Shown here: piece after piece, positions 63,588 through 64,000 of the stretch
Position numbering within the stretch: position 1 is the first letter of the stretch
Layout: each line of letters opens with the position of its first letter
Assembly: GCA_903813345.2 (NCBI GenBank)
Contig: CAIIXF020000006.1
Span: forward strand, 8,358,989-8,422,988
Direction of reading: 5' to 3'
Length of the DNA stretch: 64,000 nucleotides
From: Owenia fusiformis
Taxonomy: Eukaryota; Annelida; Polychaeta; Sabellida; Oweniidae
The notes under the pieces: model-generated
Told to the model about the DNA's origin: nothing
Databases searched by the model: none
Seen by the model: only the letters and a program-made list of their open reading frames with translations
Program-made: the position numbers and the translations under genes

Positions 63588-64000
63588 GACAATAGTTTTA
63601 TGTTTTATCACAAATGTAGGCATAACTTCATCTAATGTAGGCTTTAAGTCGGCTAGAGCCGGCTAGTTGCACGTGTAGCACCAGCAGGTGACTAAAAAGT
63701 ACAACACGTTTTTGAGAGATAGATTCGATTCCGAACTCTTCTCTAATAATCTGAAAATAATATCAAAACAAAATGGTAAAAGCGTTTCTAAAATTGTGTC
63801 CTAAATCGACGGAGCGTTTCGAGGAAAACAAGCGATTTCTCGAGAACAAGTAATGGATTTGGACTGGGATTTTAGGAACTGAGAATATACGACTTTGTGA
63901 TTTACTACTTTGACTGAAAGATTGACGTTTTCATGTAAATATTAGTTTAATTCATAATTTGTGGTCAATTCGTCAACTTCAGATTCGTTCGATCTACACT
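63588..64000. repeat. Second copy of the host repeat, LINE-free
   Basis: Continuous version of 56780-56817 plus 59139-59513. The LINE target AAATGTAGGCATAA occurs once here (63612-63625). The copy runs off the right edge. Confidence 0.93.

Overview
The window is AT-rich animal nuclear DNA. Coding sequence is split into many short GT-AG exons inside long introns packed with small DNA transposons. The main gene encodes an invertebrate kinesin-4 of the KIF21 type. The dispersed repeats carry GGACGGACGGAC tracts, and one also has a CACTGTGTGAGCC-like end. These features and the gene content suggest a lophotrochozoan, most likely a mollusc. That assignment is an inference; no mitochondrial or rRNA marker is present.

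Minus strand, 1229-50071: one KIF21 orthologue. I could build 27 coding exons whose reading phases all agree, giving about 1,298 residues from the start codon. They cover the complete N-terminal motor domain, neck, acidic tract, coiled coils, and the Ser/Arg-rich linker that precedes the WD40 propeller. The WD40 exons and the 3' end lie beyond the left edge. Intron 1 is about 18.4 kb and holds most of the nested repeats. The locus shows small-scale exon tinkering: a 24-bp tandem repeat creating three in-frame splice donors after exon 11, a partial tandem duplication of exon 21, and two neighbouring exons (26 and 27) encoding nearly the same basic Ser/Arg motif.

52388-59768: a composite, broken DNA-transposon locus. 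It contains two inverted copies of the 3' part of a transposon gene encoding an XPG/FEN1-like nuclease followed by a TSO1-like cysteine-rich domain; I infer an Academ-type element. One copy is interrupted by a 491-bp non-autonomous element with a TTA target duplication. To its right lies a 5'-truncated Tx1/L1-like LINE with an intact 640-codon frame. The empty version of the LINE target is present at 63588-64000 in a second copy of the same host repeat. A 25-bp near-identical inverted sequence marks the two outer edges.

60164-61579: an intronless 471-codon major-facilitator transporter resembling the nodulin-like/NFD4 group, followed 16 bp after its stop by a non-autonomous element with inverted tandem arrays. 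62545-63200: a decayed reverse-transcriptase fragment. No tRNA, rRNA or CRISPR was recognised.

Many of the small transposons could be bounded to the base by terminal inverted repeats plus target-site duplications (8, 9, 5, 4 and 3 bp types). Several are nested, so their order of insertion can be read.
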